From positions 1 to 64,000 of the forward strand of contig DATATV010000149.1 in the NCBI GenBank assembly GCA_036268615.1: a stretch of DNA of 64,000 nt, given 5' to 3'. This document shows positions 43,825 to 52,768 of this stretch, one piece after another. Numbering within the stretch: the first letter of the stretch is position 1; the number at the start of each line of letters is the position of its first letter. The stretch comes from DATATV01 sp036268615. Lineage in GTDB: Bacteria; Actinomycetota; Actinomycetes; Mycobacteriales; Pseudonocardiaceae. Under the pieces are notes generated by a model that saw nothing but the letters and a program-made list of their open reading frames with translations, was not told the DNA's origin and did not search any database. The translations under genes were made by a program, and so were the position numbers.

Positions 43825-45785
43825 GCGTGTCTTCCCCAGCTGAACGGTTCGCCTACGGCCCCTGGCACGAGGGTCCTGACCCGCTCGCGCCGCCGCTGGA
43901 TCTGCGCGAGGCCCTCAACGACATCGGCCGCGACATCATGGAGGGCAGTTCGCCGCGCACCGCGCTGGAGGAGTTGCTCCGGCGGGGGATGCGCAACACG
44001 TCCGGCCTGGATGAGCTGACCAGGCGGCTGTGGCAGAAGCGGTCGGAGATCGCCCGGCGCAACCGCCTCGACGGCACCCTCCAGCAGGTCCGGGAACTGC
44101 TCGACAAGGCGCTCGACGCCGAGAAGCGAGCCCTGTTCCCCGACCCGTCCGACGACGCCCGGTTCGCCGAGGCCCAACTCGACGCCCTGCCCCCCGGCAC
44201 GGCCGCCGCGGTCCAGGAACTCGCCGAATATCCGTGGCGTTCGGAGGAGGCCCGCGAGGCCTACCAACAGATCCAGGATCTGCTGGGCCAGCAGTTGTTG
44301 GAGTCGCGGTTCGAGGGCATGAAGCAGGCCCTGCAGAACACGAATCCCGAGGACGTGGCCCGCGTCAAGCAGATGATGTCGGACCTGAACGTCCTGCTGG
44401 CGGCGCACGCCAGCGGCCAGGACACGACCGAGCAGTTCAACGACTTCATGGCGAAGCACGGCGAGTTCTTTCCGGAGAATCCCGCCAACACCGACGAACT
44501 GGTGGACGCGCTGGCCGCCCGCGCGGCGGCCGCGCAGCGGATGATGAACTCGATGTCGGCCCAGCAGCGGGCCGAGTTGGAGAGCCTGATCAACCAGGCG
44601 TTCGGCGACCCGGGCCTGGCCTCCCAGGTGTCCCAGCTGGATGCCAACCTGCGGGCGCTGCGACCCGGCGAGGACTGGACCTCCGGTCAACGTTTCCGTG
44701 GCAAGAACCCGCTGGGCATGGGCGAAGGTGCCCAGGCCATGCAGGATCTGGCCGAGCTGGACGCGCTCGCCGAGCAGTTGGCCCAGTCCTACCCGGGGGC
44801 GCGGCTGGAAGACATCGACCTGGACTCGCTGGAAAATCAGCTGGGCGAGCAGGCCAAGGTGGACGCGAGCCGACTGGCTGAGCTGGAGCGCGAACTCCGT
44901 CGCCAGGGCCTGTTCGAGCGGGCCCCCGACGGCTCGCTCCGGCTGACCCCGAAAGCCCTACGCCGGCTCGGCGAAACCGCGCTGCGCGACGTGGTCGGCC
45001 AGCTCCGCACCCGCCAGGGCGAACGCGACACGGCCCGGGCCGGCGCGGCCGGCGAGCCGACCGGAGCGTCCCGCGAGTGGCGGTTCGGCGACACCGAGCC
45101 CTGGGACGTCTCGCGGACGGTCCGCAACGCCGTGCTGCGCTCGGCTTCCACCCGGAGTTCCCGGGTCAAGCTGGACGTGTCGGACGTGGAGATCGTCGAG
45201 ACCGAGCAGCGGTCGCGCGCGGCGGTCGCGCTGTGCGTGGACACGTCGTGGTCGATGGTGCAGGACGATCGGTGGGTGCCGATGAAGCGCACCGCACTGG
45301 CTTTGCATCAGCTGATCCAGACCCGGTTCCGGTCGGATGCCCTTGACCTGATCACCTTCGGCCGGCACGCGGCCACCGTGGACATTGGTGAGCTGACCGC
45401 GTTGGAGGGGGTGTGGGAGCAGGGCACCAACCTGCATCACGCGCTGCTGCTTGCTGGTCGGCACCTGCGGCGGCATCCGGATGCGGTGCCGGTGGTGCTG
45501 GTGGTGACCGACGGGGAGCCGACCGCTCACCTTGAGCCCGACGGGGAGGCGGAGTTTCACTATCCGCCGATGCCCCGGACGCTGTCCGTGACCATGGCCG
45601 AGGTTGACTCGTTGGCCAAGTTGGGGGCTTCGATCACTGTGTTCAAGCTGGGGGATGATCCTCGGCTGGCCCAGTTCGTGGACATGGTGGCTCGGCGGGG
45701 TGGGGGACGGGTCATTGCTCCCGATCTTGACGGGCTGGGAGCGGCCGTGGTGAGTGACTATTTGGGGCATCGCAAGGCTCGGTAG
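43821..45785 (+). CDS. VWA-domain protein, partner of the AAA ATPase
   Basis: A 654-residue soluble protein. The first 430 residues are helical and charged, with no recognised domain. The C-terminal 200 residues form a von Willebrand A domain with DTSWSM near residue 474, GTNLHHALLLAG and VVTDGEPTAH supplying the metal site. It overlaps the ATPase gene (GTGA) and should form a two-part ATPase/VWA chaperone. No target is visible. Confidence 0.9.
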   Translation: MSVSSPAERFAYGPWHEGPDPLAPPLDLREALNDIGRDIMEGSSPRTALEELLRRGMRNTSGLDELTRRLWQKRSEIARRNRLDGTLQQVRELLDKALDAEKRALFPDPSDDARFAEAQLDALPPGTAAAVQELAEYPWRSEEAREAYQQIQDLLGQQLLESRFEGMKQALQNTNPEDVARVKQMMSDLNVLLAAHASGQDTTEQFNDFMAKHGEFFPENPANTDELVDALAARAAAAQRMMNSMSAQQRAELESLINQAFGDPGLASQVSQLDANLRALRPGEDWTSGQRFRGKNPLGMGEGAQAMQDLAELDALAEQLAQSYPGARLEDIDLDSLENQLGEQAKVDASRLAELERELRRQGLFERAPDGSLRLTPKALRRLGETALRDVVGQLRTRQGERDTARAGAAGEPTGASREWRFGDTEPWDVSRTVRNAVLRSASTRSSRVKLDVSDVEIVETEQRSRAAVALCVDTSWSMVQDDRWVPMKRTALALHQLIQTRFRSDALDLITFGRHAATVDIGELTALEGVWEQGTNLHHALLLAGRHLRRHPDAVPVVLVVTDGEPTAHLEPDGEAEFHYPPMPRTLSVTMAEVDSLAKLGASITVFKLGDDPRLAQFVDMVARRGGGRVIAPDLDGLGAAVVSDYLGHRKAR

Positions 45786-45808
45786 GGTGCCGCAAGAGCC
45801 GCAAGAGA

Positions 45809-45854
45809 GGTCGCTTCGCTCCTGGCCCTCCCTCGTCGCTGGCGCGACAGGGCC
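45809..45854 (+). repeat. 46-bp extragenic repeat, copy 1
   Basis: It begins GGTCGCTTCGCTC and ends GGCGCGACAGGGCC, and matches the reverse complement of 60054-60099 at 41 of 46 positions. GGCCCT and AGGGCC at its flanks can pair. It lies 23 bases after the VWA gene stop, as REP-type elements often do. Confidence 0.85.
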
Positions 45855-46000
45855 GGGCCGCCGGCCGCTTTCCTGTTCAGCCAGGCGTACGCCGGGTTAC
45901 CCTGATGACACAAGGTCCCGAACGTCGCGGGGATAAACAGCACCGCGCCGGGGTATGTATCCGTCATCGGACATGGGCCACAGCATCGTGGGAGGCTCCC

Positions 46001-46324
46001 ATGACACTGCGCAGCGTTCTGCTCGACGACGAAGCCATCCTGTACATCGACGGTGCGTTCGACGACACGGTGGCGCCGATCTACCACACGACGGTGGAGC
46101 ACGCGTTCACCAACGGCGCGCGCACCGTCGTGATGGACCTGACCAGGACGACCGCGATCGACGGTGGTGGCATCGCCGCCCTGGCGGCCACCGCGGCGGC
46201 CTGCAAGGCGCGCAACGGGCAGCTGATCATCGCGACGCCGGACGGTGTGCAGACGGCGATCAGCGACCCGGCGCAGGTCAGGGTCCTGCTCCGGGGCGTG
46301 GACCCCTGGCGCGAAGCCGGCTGA
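46001..46324 (+). CDS. STAS-domain protein without the phosphorylation serine
   Basis: A 107-residue STAS domain: VLLDDEAILYIDGAFDD, then VVMDLTRTTAIDGGGIAALAA. Anti-sigma factor antagonists have D-S/T-S-G at this point with a phosphorylated serine. Here it is DGGG, so the usual kinase switch cannot work. GGAGG lies five bases upstream of the ATG. No anti-sigma kinase is nearby. Confidence 0.88.
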   Translation: MTLRSVLLDDEAILYIDGAFDDTVAPIYHTTVEHAFTNGARTVVMDLTRTTAIDGGGIAALAATAAACKARNGQLIIATPDGVQTAISDPAQVRVLLRGVDPWREAG

Positions 46325-46360
46325 ACCGCCACCGCACCAACAAAATTGGTGGGTCGAAGG

Positions 46361-46380
46361 TCATATCGAGTTATCGAGGT
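46361..46380 (+). promoter_or_regulatory. Candidate ArsR operator, upstream of arsR gene
   Basis: TCATATCGA at 46361-46369 followed by TTATCGA. The same nine-base word occurs upstream of the oxidoreductase gene at 46773. Confidence 0.45.
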
Positions 46381-46409
46381 CCTTCGGAACGTCGACCTAT
46401 ACTTCAGTC

Positions 46410-46736
46410 ATGACCGAGACGGCGCCCGATCCCGACGTGGTCCGGGCGCTGCGCGCGCTCGCCAATCCGGTGCGCCTGCAACTGCTGTCCTGGCTGCGTG
46501 ATCCGCGGCGGCACTTCTCGGCGGAAGGCGCCATCGCCGATCCGATCGAGGTCGGCGTCTGCGTGAGTCACATCCAGGCCAAGGCCGGCCTCTCGCAGTC
46601 CACGGTGTCGGCCTATATGGCCGAACTCCAGCGGGCGGGGCTTGTTCAGGCGACCCGGGTCGGGAAGTGGACGCACTACAAGCGCGACGAAGCACGTATC
46701 GCCCAGCTTGTGGCCGTGCTCGGCCGGACTCTCTAG
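46410..46736 (+). CDS. ArsR-family winged-helix regulator
   Basis: A 108-residue regulator: ALANPVRLQLLSWLRDP, recognition helix AGLSQSTVSAYMAELQRAGLV, wing ATRVGKWTHYKRDEARI. Only one cysteine (VGVCVSH) is present, so a classical metal thiolate site is unlikely. It is followed 99 bases later by an F420-type oxidoreductase whose upstream region shares its presumed operator. Confidence 0.92.
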   Translation: MTETAPDPDVVRALRALANPVRLQLLSWLRDPRRHFSAEGAIADPIEVGVCVSHIQAKAGLSQSTVSAYMAELQRAGLVQATRVGKWTHYKRDEARIAQLVAVLGRTL

Positions 46737-46772
46737 TCCGCTCGATCCGTTGCCGGCGAACAGCCTTGCATC

Positions 46773-46801
46773 TCATATCGAAAATCTGCGATACTGCGAT
46801 A
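46773..46801 (+). promoter_or_regulatory. Candidate ArsR operator, upstream of the oxidoreductase
   Basis: TCATATCGA with TATCG at 46776-46780 and CGATA at 46789-46793 forming an inverted repeat, plus a further CGATA at 46797-46801. Confidence 0.5.
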
Positions 46802-46835
46802 CGACGATGTGGTGCGGACGAGGGGGAGACGGCTG

Positions 46836-47711
46836 ATGGGCACGATCAACGGCCTTGGCAGGTTCGGCATCTGGACCTTCGACTTCGAGGATCAGCCCGC
46901 CGCGCTGATGCGGGACTCGGTGCGGGAACTCGAAGCGCAGGGCTGGCGGGCGTTCTGGATTCCCGAGCGGGACGGCCGGGAAGCGCTGACCCACGCCGGT
47001 TTCCTGCTCGCCGGTACCGAGCGACTCCAGGTGATCAACGGCATCGCGCAGATCCGGTCGCGCGGCGCCCGCTGGACCCACGGCGCGAGCCTGCTGCTGG
47101 CCGACGCCTACCCCGACCGGCACGTGCTCGGCCTGGGCGTCGGCGGCGGCAACCAACCCGGAACCACGCCGCTGGTGGCGATGACCGCCTATCTCGACGA
47201 ACTGGACGCCCTCACGACGCCCAATCCCCTGCCGGCCACCCCGATGCGCCGCATTCTCGCCGCCTACGGGCCCAAGATGCTCGAACTCGCGCGCGACCGC
47301 TCAGCCGGCGCGCACAGCTACCACGTCACCGTCGCCCACACCGCGCAGGCACGGGAGATCCTCGGGCCGGACGCGTTTCTCGGCGTCGAGCACGCGGTGC
47401 TGTTCGAGTCGGCGCCGGACAAGGCCCGTGCGATCGCCCGCGAGCACCTGCACGGCTACTTCAACGGCAAGTACAACCGCGCGAAGTTTCTGCGCCTCGG
47501 CTACTCCGAGGACGAAATCGACCACGGCGGCAGCGATCGGATCGTCGACGACCTCGTCTTCTGGGGTGACCTGGACACCATTGTCGACAAGCTCAACGCC
47601 CACCTGGACGCCGGCGCGGACCACGTCGGCATCCAGGTGATCGGCGTCGAACCCGGCGAATCCGCCATGCCGCAGTGGCGGCGGCTGGGTGCGGCGCTGT
47701 TGGCGAACTGA
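46836..47711 (+). CDS. LLM-class F420-dependent oxidoreductase
   Basis: A 291-residue luciferase-like protein: GRFGIWTFDFEDQPAALMRD, LLADAYPDRHVLGLGVGGG, and a C-terminal DTIVDKLNAHLDAGADHVGIQV. This resembles TIGR03620-like F420 enzymes. GGGGAG lies eight bases before the ATG. It is probably controlled by the ArsR protein encoded just upstream. Substrate unknown. Confidence 0.92.
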   Translation: MGTINGLGRFGIWTFDFEDQPAALMRDSVRELEAQGWRAFWIPERDGREALTHAGFLLAGTERLQVINGIAQIRSRGARWTHGASLLLADAYPDRHVLGLGVGGGNQPGTTPLVAMTAYLDELDALTTPNPLPATPMRRILAAYGPKMLELARDRSAGAHSYHVTVAHTAQAREILGPDAFLGVEHAVLFESAPDKARAIAREHLHGYFNGKYNRAKFLRLGYSEDEIDHGGSDRIVDDLVFWGDLDTIVDKLNAHLDAGADHVGIQVIGVEPGESAMPQWRRLGAALLAN

Positions 47712-47716
47712 TCGGC

Positions 47717-48646
47717 TCAGCTCCTGGTTGCCAACCCGCGCAGGAAGAAGCTCAGGTTGGCCGGGCGCTCGGCCAACCGCCGGACGAAGTAGCCGTACCA
47801 CTCGGTCCCGTACGGCACGTAGACCCGCATGGTGGCACCGGTGGCGGCGATCCGCCGCTGCTCCTCCGGCCGAATTCCGTACAACATCTGGAATTCGTGG
47901 TCGCCGACCGACCGTCCGGCGTCGGCGGCCAGCTTGCTGGCGATCTCCACCATCCGCGGGTCGTGGGTGGCGACCATCGGGTAGCCCTGGCCGCGCATCA
48001 GCACACCGAGGCACCGGACGTAGGACTTGTCCACATCGGACTTGTCCTGGAAAGCCACCGGCTCCGGCTCGGCATAAGCACCTTTGCACAGCCGGACCCG
48101 AGAACCCGCGCCGGCCAGATCGCGGCAGTCCTGCTCGGTGCGCCGCAGATATGCCTGCACCACCGCCCCGACCCACGGGAAGTCGACCCGCAGCTCCCGC
48201 AACGTGTCGAGCGTCGCGTCGGTGGTGGTGTGGTCCTCCATGTCCAACGTGACCGTCGCGCCGGCCGCCTCGGCCGCCGAGCAGATGGCGCGGGCGTTGT
48301 CCAGGGCGATCTTGTGGCCGTTGACCGGCAGTGAACCGCCGACCGCCGACAACTTCACCGACATGTCGGCGCCGGCGGCCAGGCCCTGCTCGGCGAGCAC
48401 CCACAGCAGCGTTGTGTAGGCATCCACCGTGGTGGCTGCCTGTGCCGCGTCGGTGGTGTCCTCGCCGAGGTGGTCGATGCTGACCATCCGGCCGTCCTGG
48501 GTCAGTTCCCGCACGGCGCGCACGGCGTCGGCGGTCTCCGCACCGGCGACGAACCGGCTGACCACCGAGCGGGTGGCCGGCACCGTCTCCACCACCGACC
48601 GCAGGCCGGTGGAACCGGCGGCGGCCAGCAACAGACCACGCAACAT
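47717..48646 (-). CDS. putB: Proline dehydrogenase
   Basis: A 309-residue FAD enzyme oxidising proline to pyrroline-5-carboxylate. Diagnostic segments are SVKLSAVGGSLP, LDMEDHTTTDATL, GAVVQAYLRRTEQD, RLCKGAYAEPE and YVPYGTEWYGYFVRRLAERP. It is the monofunctional, short form. It lies nine bases after the pruA stop in the same operon. Confidence 0.95.
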   Translation of the reverse strand: MLRGLLLAAAGSTGLRSVVETVPATRSVVSRFVAGAETADAVRAVRELTQDGRMVSIDHLGEDTTDAAQAATTVDAYTTLLWVLAEQGLAAGADMSVKLSAVGGSLPVNGHKIALDNARAICSAAEAAGATVTLDMEDHTTTDATLDTLRELRVDFPWVGAVVQAYLRRTEQDCRDLAGAGSRVRLCKGAYAEPEPVAFQDKSDVDKSYVRCLGVLMRGQGYPMVATHDPRMVEIASKLAADAGRSVGDHEFQMLYGIRPEEQRRIAATGATMRVYVPYGTEWYGYFVRRLAERPANLSFFLRGLATRS

Positions 48647-48655
48647 GGTTGCTCC

Positions 48656-50284
48656 TCAGGCTTGGTGCGGATAACCGACGACGGTCGGCGAGGTGAAGCT
48701 CTCCTTGATCGACCGCGGGCTCGTCCAGCGCAGCAGGTTGAGTACCGAGCCGGCCTTGTCGTTCGTGCCCGACGCGCGGCCGCCGCCGAAGGGCTGCTGG
48801 CCGACGACGGCACCGGTCGGCTTGTCGTTGACGTAGAAGTTGCCGGCGGCGAACCGCAACACCTCCGACGCCCGGGTGATCGCCGCCCGGTCGGTCGCCA
48901 CCACGGCACCGGTCAGCGCGTACTGCGCGGTGCTGTTGACCAGTTCCAGCACGTTGTCGAACTCGCCGTCCTCGTAGACGAAGATCGACAGGATCGGGCC
49001 GAAGTACTCGGTGCGGAAGATGTCGTGCCTGGGGTTGGTCGACACCAGGACGGTCGGGCGGACGAAGTAGCCGACCGAGTCGTCGCAGGTGCCGCCCGCG
49101 ACGACCTCGACCTCCGGGTCGTCGGCGACCCGCGCGAGCAGCGCGGCCTGCTTGTCGTAGGACTTCCGGTCGATCACCGCGCCGGCGAAGTTGTGCAGGT
49201 CGGTCACGTCACCGACAGTCAGCGCCTCGGTCTCGGCGACCAGGCCGTCGCGCAGCCGCGTCCACAGCGACCTCGGCACGTAGGCCCGGGATGCGGCGGA
49301 GCATTTCTGACCCTGGTACTCGAAAGCACCCCGGACCAGCGCGGTGCGCAGCACGTCGAGGTCGGCCGACGGGTGGGCCAGCACGAAGTCCTTGCCACCG
49401 GTCTCGCCGACCAGCCGGGGGTAGCCGCGGTAGCCGCTGATGTTCGCGCCGACCGTGCCCCACAGGTGCTGGAAGGTCGCGGTCGAACCGGTGAAGTGGA
49501 TGCCGGCCAGGTCCGGGTGGCGCAGCGCGACCTCGGACACGTCCTTGCCGTCGCCGGGCAGCAGGTTGATCACCCCGGGCGGCAGGCCGGCCGCCTCCAG
49601 CAGTCGCATGGTCAGCTGCGCGGCGTAGGTCTGCGTCGGCGAAGGCTTCCACAGCACCACGTTGCCCATCAGCGCGGGCGCGGTGGGCAGGTTGCCGGCG
49701 ATCGCGGTGAAGTTGAACGGGGTGATCGCGTAGACGAAGCCCTCCAGCGGGCGGTGGTCCATCCGGTTCCACACCCCTGCCGAGCTGTTCGGCTGCTCGG
49801 CGAGCACCTGCCGGCCGAACGCCGCGTTGAACCGCCAGAAGTCGGCCAGCTCGCAGGTCGAGTCGATCTCCGCCTGGTAGGCCGTCTTCGACTGGCCCAG
49901 CATGGTGGCCGCGTTGAGCCGGGCCCGCCACGGGCCGGTCAACAGGTCGGCGGCCCGCAGCAGCACCGCGGCCCGCTCGTCGTAGGGCAGCGCGCGCCAG
50001 GCCGGGGCGGCTTCGGTGGCGGCGGCGATGGCAGCCTCGGTGTCCGCGCCGGTCGCGCCGCGCAGCGTGCCCAGCACGGCCCGGTGGTTGTGCGGCTGGA
50101 CGACGTCGATCGGCGCGCCGCCGCCGAGTCGCTGCTCGCCGCCGATCGTGCAGGTCAGATCCACCGGTTCGGCGCTGGTCAGCTGCTTGAGCGTCGCTTC
50201 CAACTCGGCCCGCTCCGCGCTGCCGGGCGCGTAGTTCAGCACGGGCTCGTTGCGTGGGATGGGGGTGGTGGTCACGGCGTCCAC
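48656..50284 (-). CDS. pruA: 1-pyrroline-5-carboxylate dehydrogenase (glutamate semialdehyde dehydrogenase)
   Basis: A 542-residue aldehyde dehydrogenase: YAITPFNFTAIAGNLPTAPA, HFTGSTATFQHLW, LVGETGGKDFVLAHPSAD with the general-base Glu, and FEYQGQKCSAASRAYVP with the catalytic Cys. It makes glutamate from the putB product. GAGGAG lies five bases before the GTG start. It is transcribed divergently from a PucR-type regulator. Confidence 0.95.
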   Translation of the reverse strand: MDAVTTTPIPRNEPVLNYAPGSAERAELEATLKQLTSAEPVDLTCTIGGEQRLGGGAPIDVVQPHNHRAVLGTLRGATGADTEAAIAAATEAAPAWRALPYDERAAVLLRAADLLTGPWRARLNAATMLGQSKTAYQAEIDSTCELADFWRFNAAFGRQVLAEQPNSSAGVWNRMDHRPLEGFVYAITPFNFTAIAGNLPTAPALMGNVVLWKPSPTQTYAAQLTMRLLEAAGLPPGVINLLPGDGKDVSEVALRHPDLAGIHFTGSTATFQHLWGTVGANISGYRGYPRLVGETGGKDFVLAHPSADLDVLRTALVRGAFEYQGQKCSAASRAYVPRSLWTRLRDGLVAETEALTVGDVTDLHNFAGAVIDRKSYDKQAALLARVADDPEVEVVAGGTCDDSVGYFVRPTVLVSTNPRHDIFRTEYFGPILSIFVYEDGEFDNVLELVNSTAQYALTGAVVATDRAAITRASEVLRFAAGNFYVNDKPTGAVVGQQPFGGGRASGTNDKAGSVLNLLRWTSPRSIKESFTSPTVVGYPHQA

Positions 50285-50374
50285 AGCGGCTCCTCGACGG
50301 TCGGCTTGAGACGAACGGTAGGTGCCGGGCGCCGATCGAAGGTTGTCGATTCAGCTAGAGTCGAGGCAGTCGAT

Positions 50375-50390
50375 TTGTCGGATCGGACAA
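50375..50390. promoter_or_regulatory. Palindrome between pruA and the PucR-type gene
   Basis: TTGTC-GGATCG-GACAA is a 5-bp inverted repeat around a GATC core in the 129-bp divergent spacer. It is a candidate site for the activator of proline catabolism. Confidence 0.4.
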
Positions 50391-50413
50391 CTTTTGGGCG
50401 GAGGGAGGGTAGG

Positions 50414-52003
50414 ATGGCCACGTCATTGCGGCGCATCCTGGGTGCGCTCGGCGATCCGCTGGTGGAGTTGCTGGCCGCGCCGGGTGGCCTCGGTGTCCGG
50501 ATCGACGAGGTGGTCATCCTCGACCCGGAGGACGTGCCCGATCCGCGACCCGGTGAACTGACCCTGGTGATCGGCGCGCGCGGCCGGGCAGCCGTGCCGG
50601 CGATCCGCGCGGCCGGGCGCAACGGAGCGGCCGCGGTCGCGGTCAAGGACGACGCCCCCAGCGGCGTCAACCTGGCCGAGGTGGCCACCGACGCGGGCGT
50701 CGCGCTGCTCGCGGTGCGGCCGGAGGCCCGCTGGTCGCAGGTGGAGTCGTTGGCCCGGGCGGTGGTCGAGGCCGCGCGGACCACCGGCGAGGCGGAGACC
50801 GGCGAGCTGCTGGCCGACCTGTTCTCCTTCGCGCAGACCATCGCCACGCTGACCGGCGGGCTGGTCAGCATCGAGGACACGGCCAACCGGGTGCTCGCCT
50901 ACTCCACGGCCGGCGACGAGGTGGACGAGCTGCGCCGGCTGTCGATCCTCGGGCGGCAGGGCCCCGAGCGGTATCTGGCCATGCTGCGCGAATGGGGTGT
51001 CTACTCGCGGTTGCGGGCCGGCGAGGGCATCGTGCGCATCGAGGAGCACCCGGATCTCGGCATCCGTCGGCGGATCGCGGCCGGGGTGCACGCCGGTTCG
51101 CAGCCGCTGGGCACGATCTGGGTGCAGGAGGGGTCGAGCCCGCTCACCGAGCAGGCCGAGACCGCGCTGCTCGGTGCGAGCCGAGCCCTTGCGCCGCACC
51201 TGATCCAGCACCGCACCCAGCCCAGCCCGGAGTCGCGGCTGCGCGAGGACCTGCTGGCCGGCCTGCTGGACGGGCGGTTGGCGGCCGGTTCGGTCGCCGA
51301 GGAGATCGGCGCGGACCCGGCCCGGCCGGCGGTGGTCGCGGCGTTCGCCATCACCGAGCCGGCCACCGCCACCGGCCGGTCGCTGAGCCTGGTGGAACTG
51401 GTGAACCTGATCTCGGTGCACGCGGCGGCCTACCGGCGCAGCGCCATGGTCAGCGTGATCGGTGGCCGGGTGTATGCGCTGCTGCCCGATCTGGCCGGCT
51501 CGACCGACCGGGTGGAGGCGCGAATTGTCGCGCTGGCAAGGGAAATCGTCACCGCCGCCGGCCGGCACGTCGAGCTGCCGGTGCGGGCCGGCCTGGGCGC
51601 GATCGTGCCGCGGCTGGCCGAGACCGCCGCGTCCCGGGACGACGCCGACCGGGTGCTGGACGCGATGGCACGCGGCCGCTGGCCCGGCGAGGTCGCCGCG
51701 CTGGCCGACGTGCGCTCGTCGGTGCTGATGTCGGAGGTGTTGGCCCTGCTGGGGGAGCGGCCCCGGATGCGTGATCCGCGGCTGGCCGAGCTGGTCGACT
51801 ACGACACGAAGCACGCCGGCATCCTGGTGCCGGCGGTACGCGCGTACCTGGACGCGTTCGGCGACGTGCGCCGGGCCGCCGAGCGGTTGAACATCCACCC
51901 CAACACCGTCCGCTACCGGGTGCGGCGGGCCGAACAGCTGACCGGCATCGACTTGACCGACCCGGAGCAGCGGCTGCTCACCGAGCTTCAGTTGCGGCTG
52001 TAG
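50414..52003 (+). CDS. PucR-type helix-turn-helix activator, probably of proline catabolism
   Basis: A 529-residue regulator. The N-terminal half has a PucR-like sensor, the middle a GGDEF-like (CdaR) domain, and the C-terminus the PucR helix-turn-helix DVRRAAERLNIHPNTVRYRV. In actinomycetes a regulator of this kind (PruR/PutR type) lies divergent to putB-pruA and senses proline. GAGGGAGGG precedes the ATG. Confidence 0.92.
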   Translation: MATSLRRILGALGDPLVELLAAPGGLGVRIDEVVILDPEDVPDPRPGELTLVIGARGRAAVPAIRAAGRNGAAAVAVKDDAPSGVNLAEVATDAGVALLAVRPEARWSQVESLARAVVEAARTTGEAETGELLADLFSFAQTIATLTGGLVSIEDTANRVLAYSTAGDEVDELRRLSILGRQGPERYLAMLREWGVYSRLRAGEGIVRIEEHPDLGIRRRIAAGVHAGSQPLGTIWVQEGSSPLTEQAETALLGASRALAPHLIQHRTQPSPESRLREDLLAGLLDGRLAAGSVAEEIGADPARPAVVAAFAITEPATATGRSLSLVELVNLISVHAAAYRRSAMVSVIGGRVYALLPDLAGSTDRVEARIVALAREIVTAAGRHVELPVRAGLGAIVPRLAETAASRDDADRVLDAMARGRWPGEVAALADVRSSVLMSEVLALLGERPRMRDPRLAELVDYDTKHAGILVPAVRAYLDAFGDVRRAAERLNIHPNTVRYRVRRAEQLTGIDLTDPEQRLLTELQLRL

Positions 52004-52126
52004 ATTGGCGAGGTCCGAATCTGTGGGGTTCCCGTCCGTTCGGACATGGCGACCCAGGGCGCCGGGCAGCAAGCTGAACTGGTCGCCGGCGGATCGGGGC
52101 CGGTTCAGGGAAGGGAAGTCACCGCG

Positions 52127-52768
52127 ATGACAACACAACTCTCATCGGCCGTCGTCGTGCCGGACACCAGGCTGGCCACCGAGGCGACCGAGTTCGTCCG
52201 GGACAGCACCACCGAGCTGGTCTACCACCACTCCCGCCGCGTCTACCTGTTCGGCGCGCTCCAGGGCCGCAACCGTGGGCTGAGCTTCGATCCGGAACTG
52301 CTCTACCTCGGCGCGATGTTCCACGATCTCGGCCTGAACGAGGAGTTCCGGCGCAGCGGCCGACGGTTCGAAGTGGACAGTGCCGACGCGGCGCGGAGCT
52401 TCCTGCGTGGCCACGACGTGCCCGAGGACAGCATCCGGCGGGTGTGGACGGCGATCGCGCTGCACACCACGCCCGGCATCCCGGAGTTCATGGAACCCGA
52501 GGTCGCGCTCGTCACCGCGGGCGTCGAATACGACGTGCTGGGCATCGGCTACCAGGACATCAGCGCCGCCGACCGCGCCGAGATCGTCGCCCGGCACCCC
52601 CGCCCGGACTTCAAGAACCGCATTCTGGCCGCGTTCACCGAGGGCATCCGACCCCGGCCGGAGACCACCTTCGGCAACGTGAAGGCCGACGTGTTGCAGC
52701 ACTTCGTGCCCGGCTTCCAGCGCGGCGACTTCGTCGACACGATCCTGAACTCCGCATGGCCCGAGTGA
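52127..52768 (+). CDS. HD-domain hydrolase, cyanamide hydratase-like
   Basis: A 213-residue protein. Metal ligands are visible in YHHSRRVYLFG and AMFHDLGL, with further His in LRGHDVP and ALHTTPGIPEFM. This spacing matches the cyanamide hydratase-like branch of HD proteins. The true substrate is unknown. AAGGGAAG precedes the ATG. Its stop overlaps the start of the GlxA-type regulator by 13 bases, so the regulator may control it. Confidence 0.88.
   Translation: MTTQLSSAVVVPDTRLATEATEFVRDSTTELVYHHSRRVYLFGALQGRNRGLSFDPELLYLGAMFHDLGLNEEFRRSGRRFEVDSADAARSFLRGHDVPEDSIRRVWTAIALHTTPGIPEFMEPEVALVTAGVEYDVLGIGYQDISAADRAEIVARHPRPDFKNRILAAFTEGIRPRPETTFGNVKADVLQHFVPGFQRGDFVDTILNSAWPE

Noticed and set aside
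48470..50413. Plus-strand extension of the PucR-type gene back to 48470
   Set aside because: It mirrors pruA on the minus strand; the ribosome site and family N-terminus fit the ATG at 50414.
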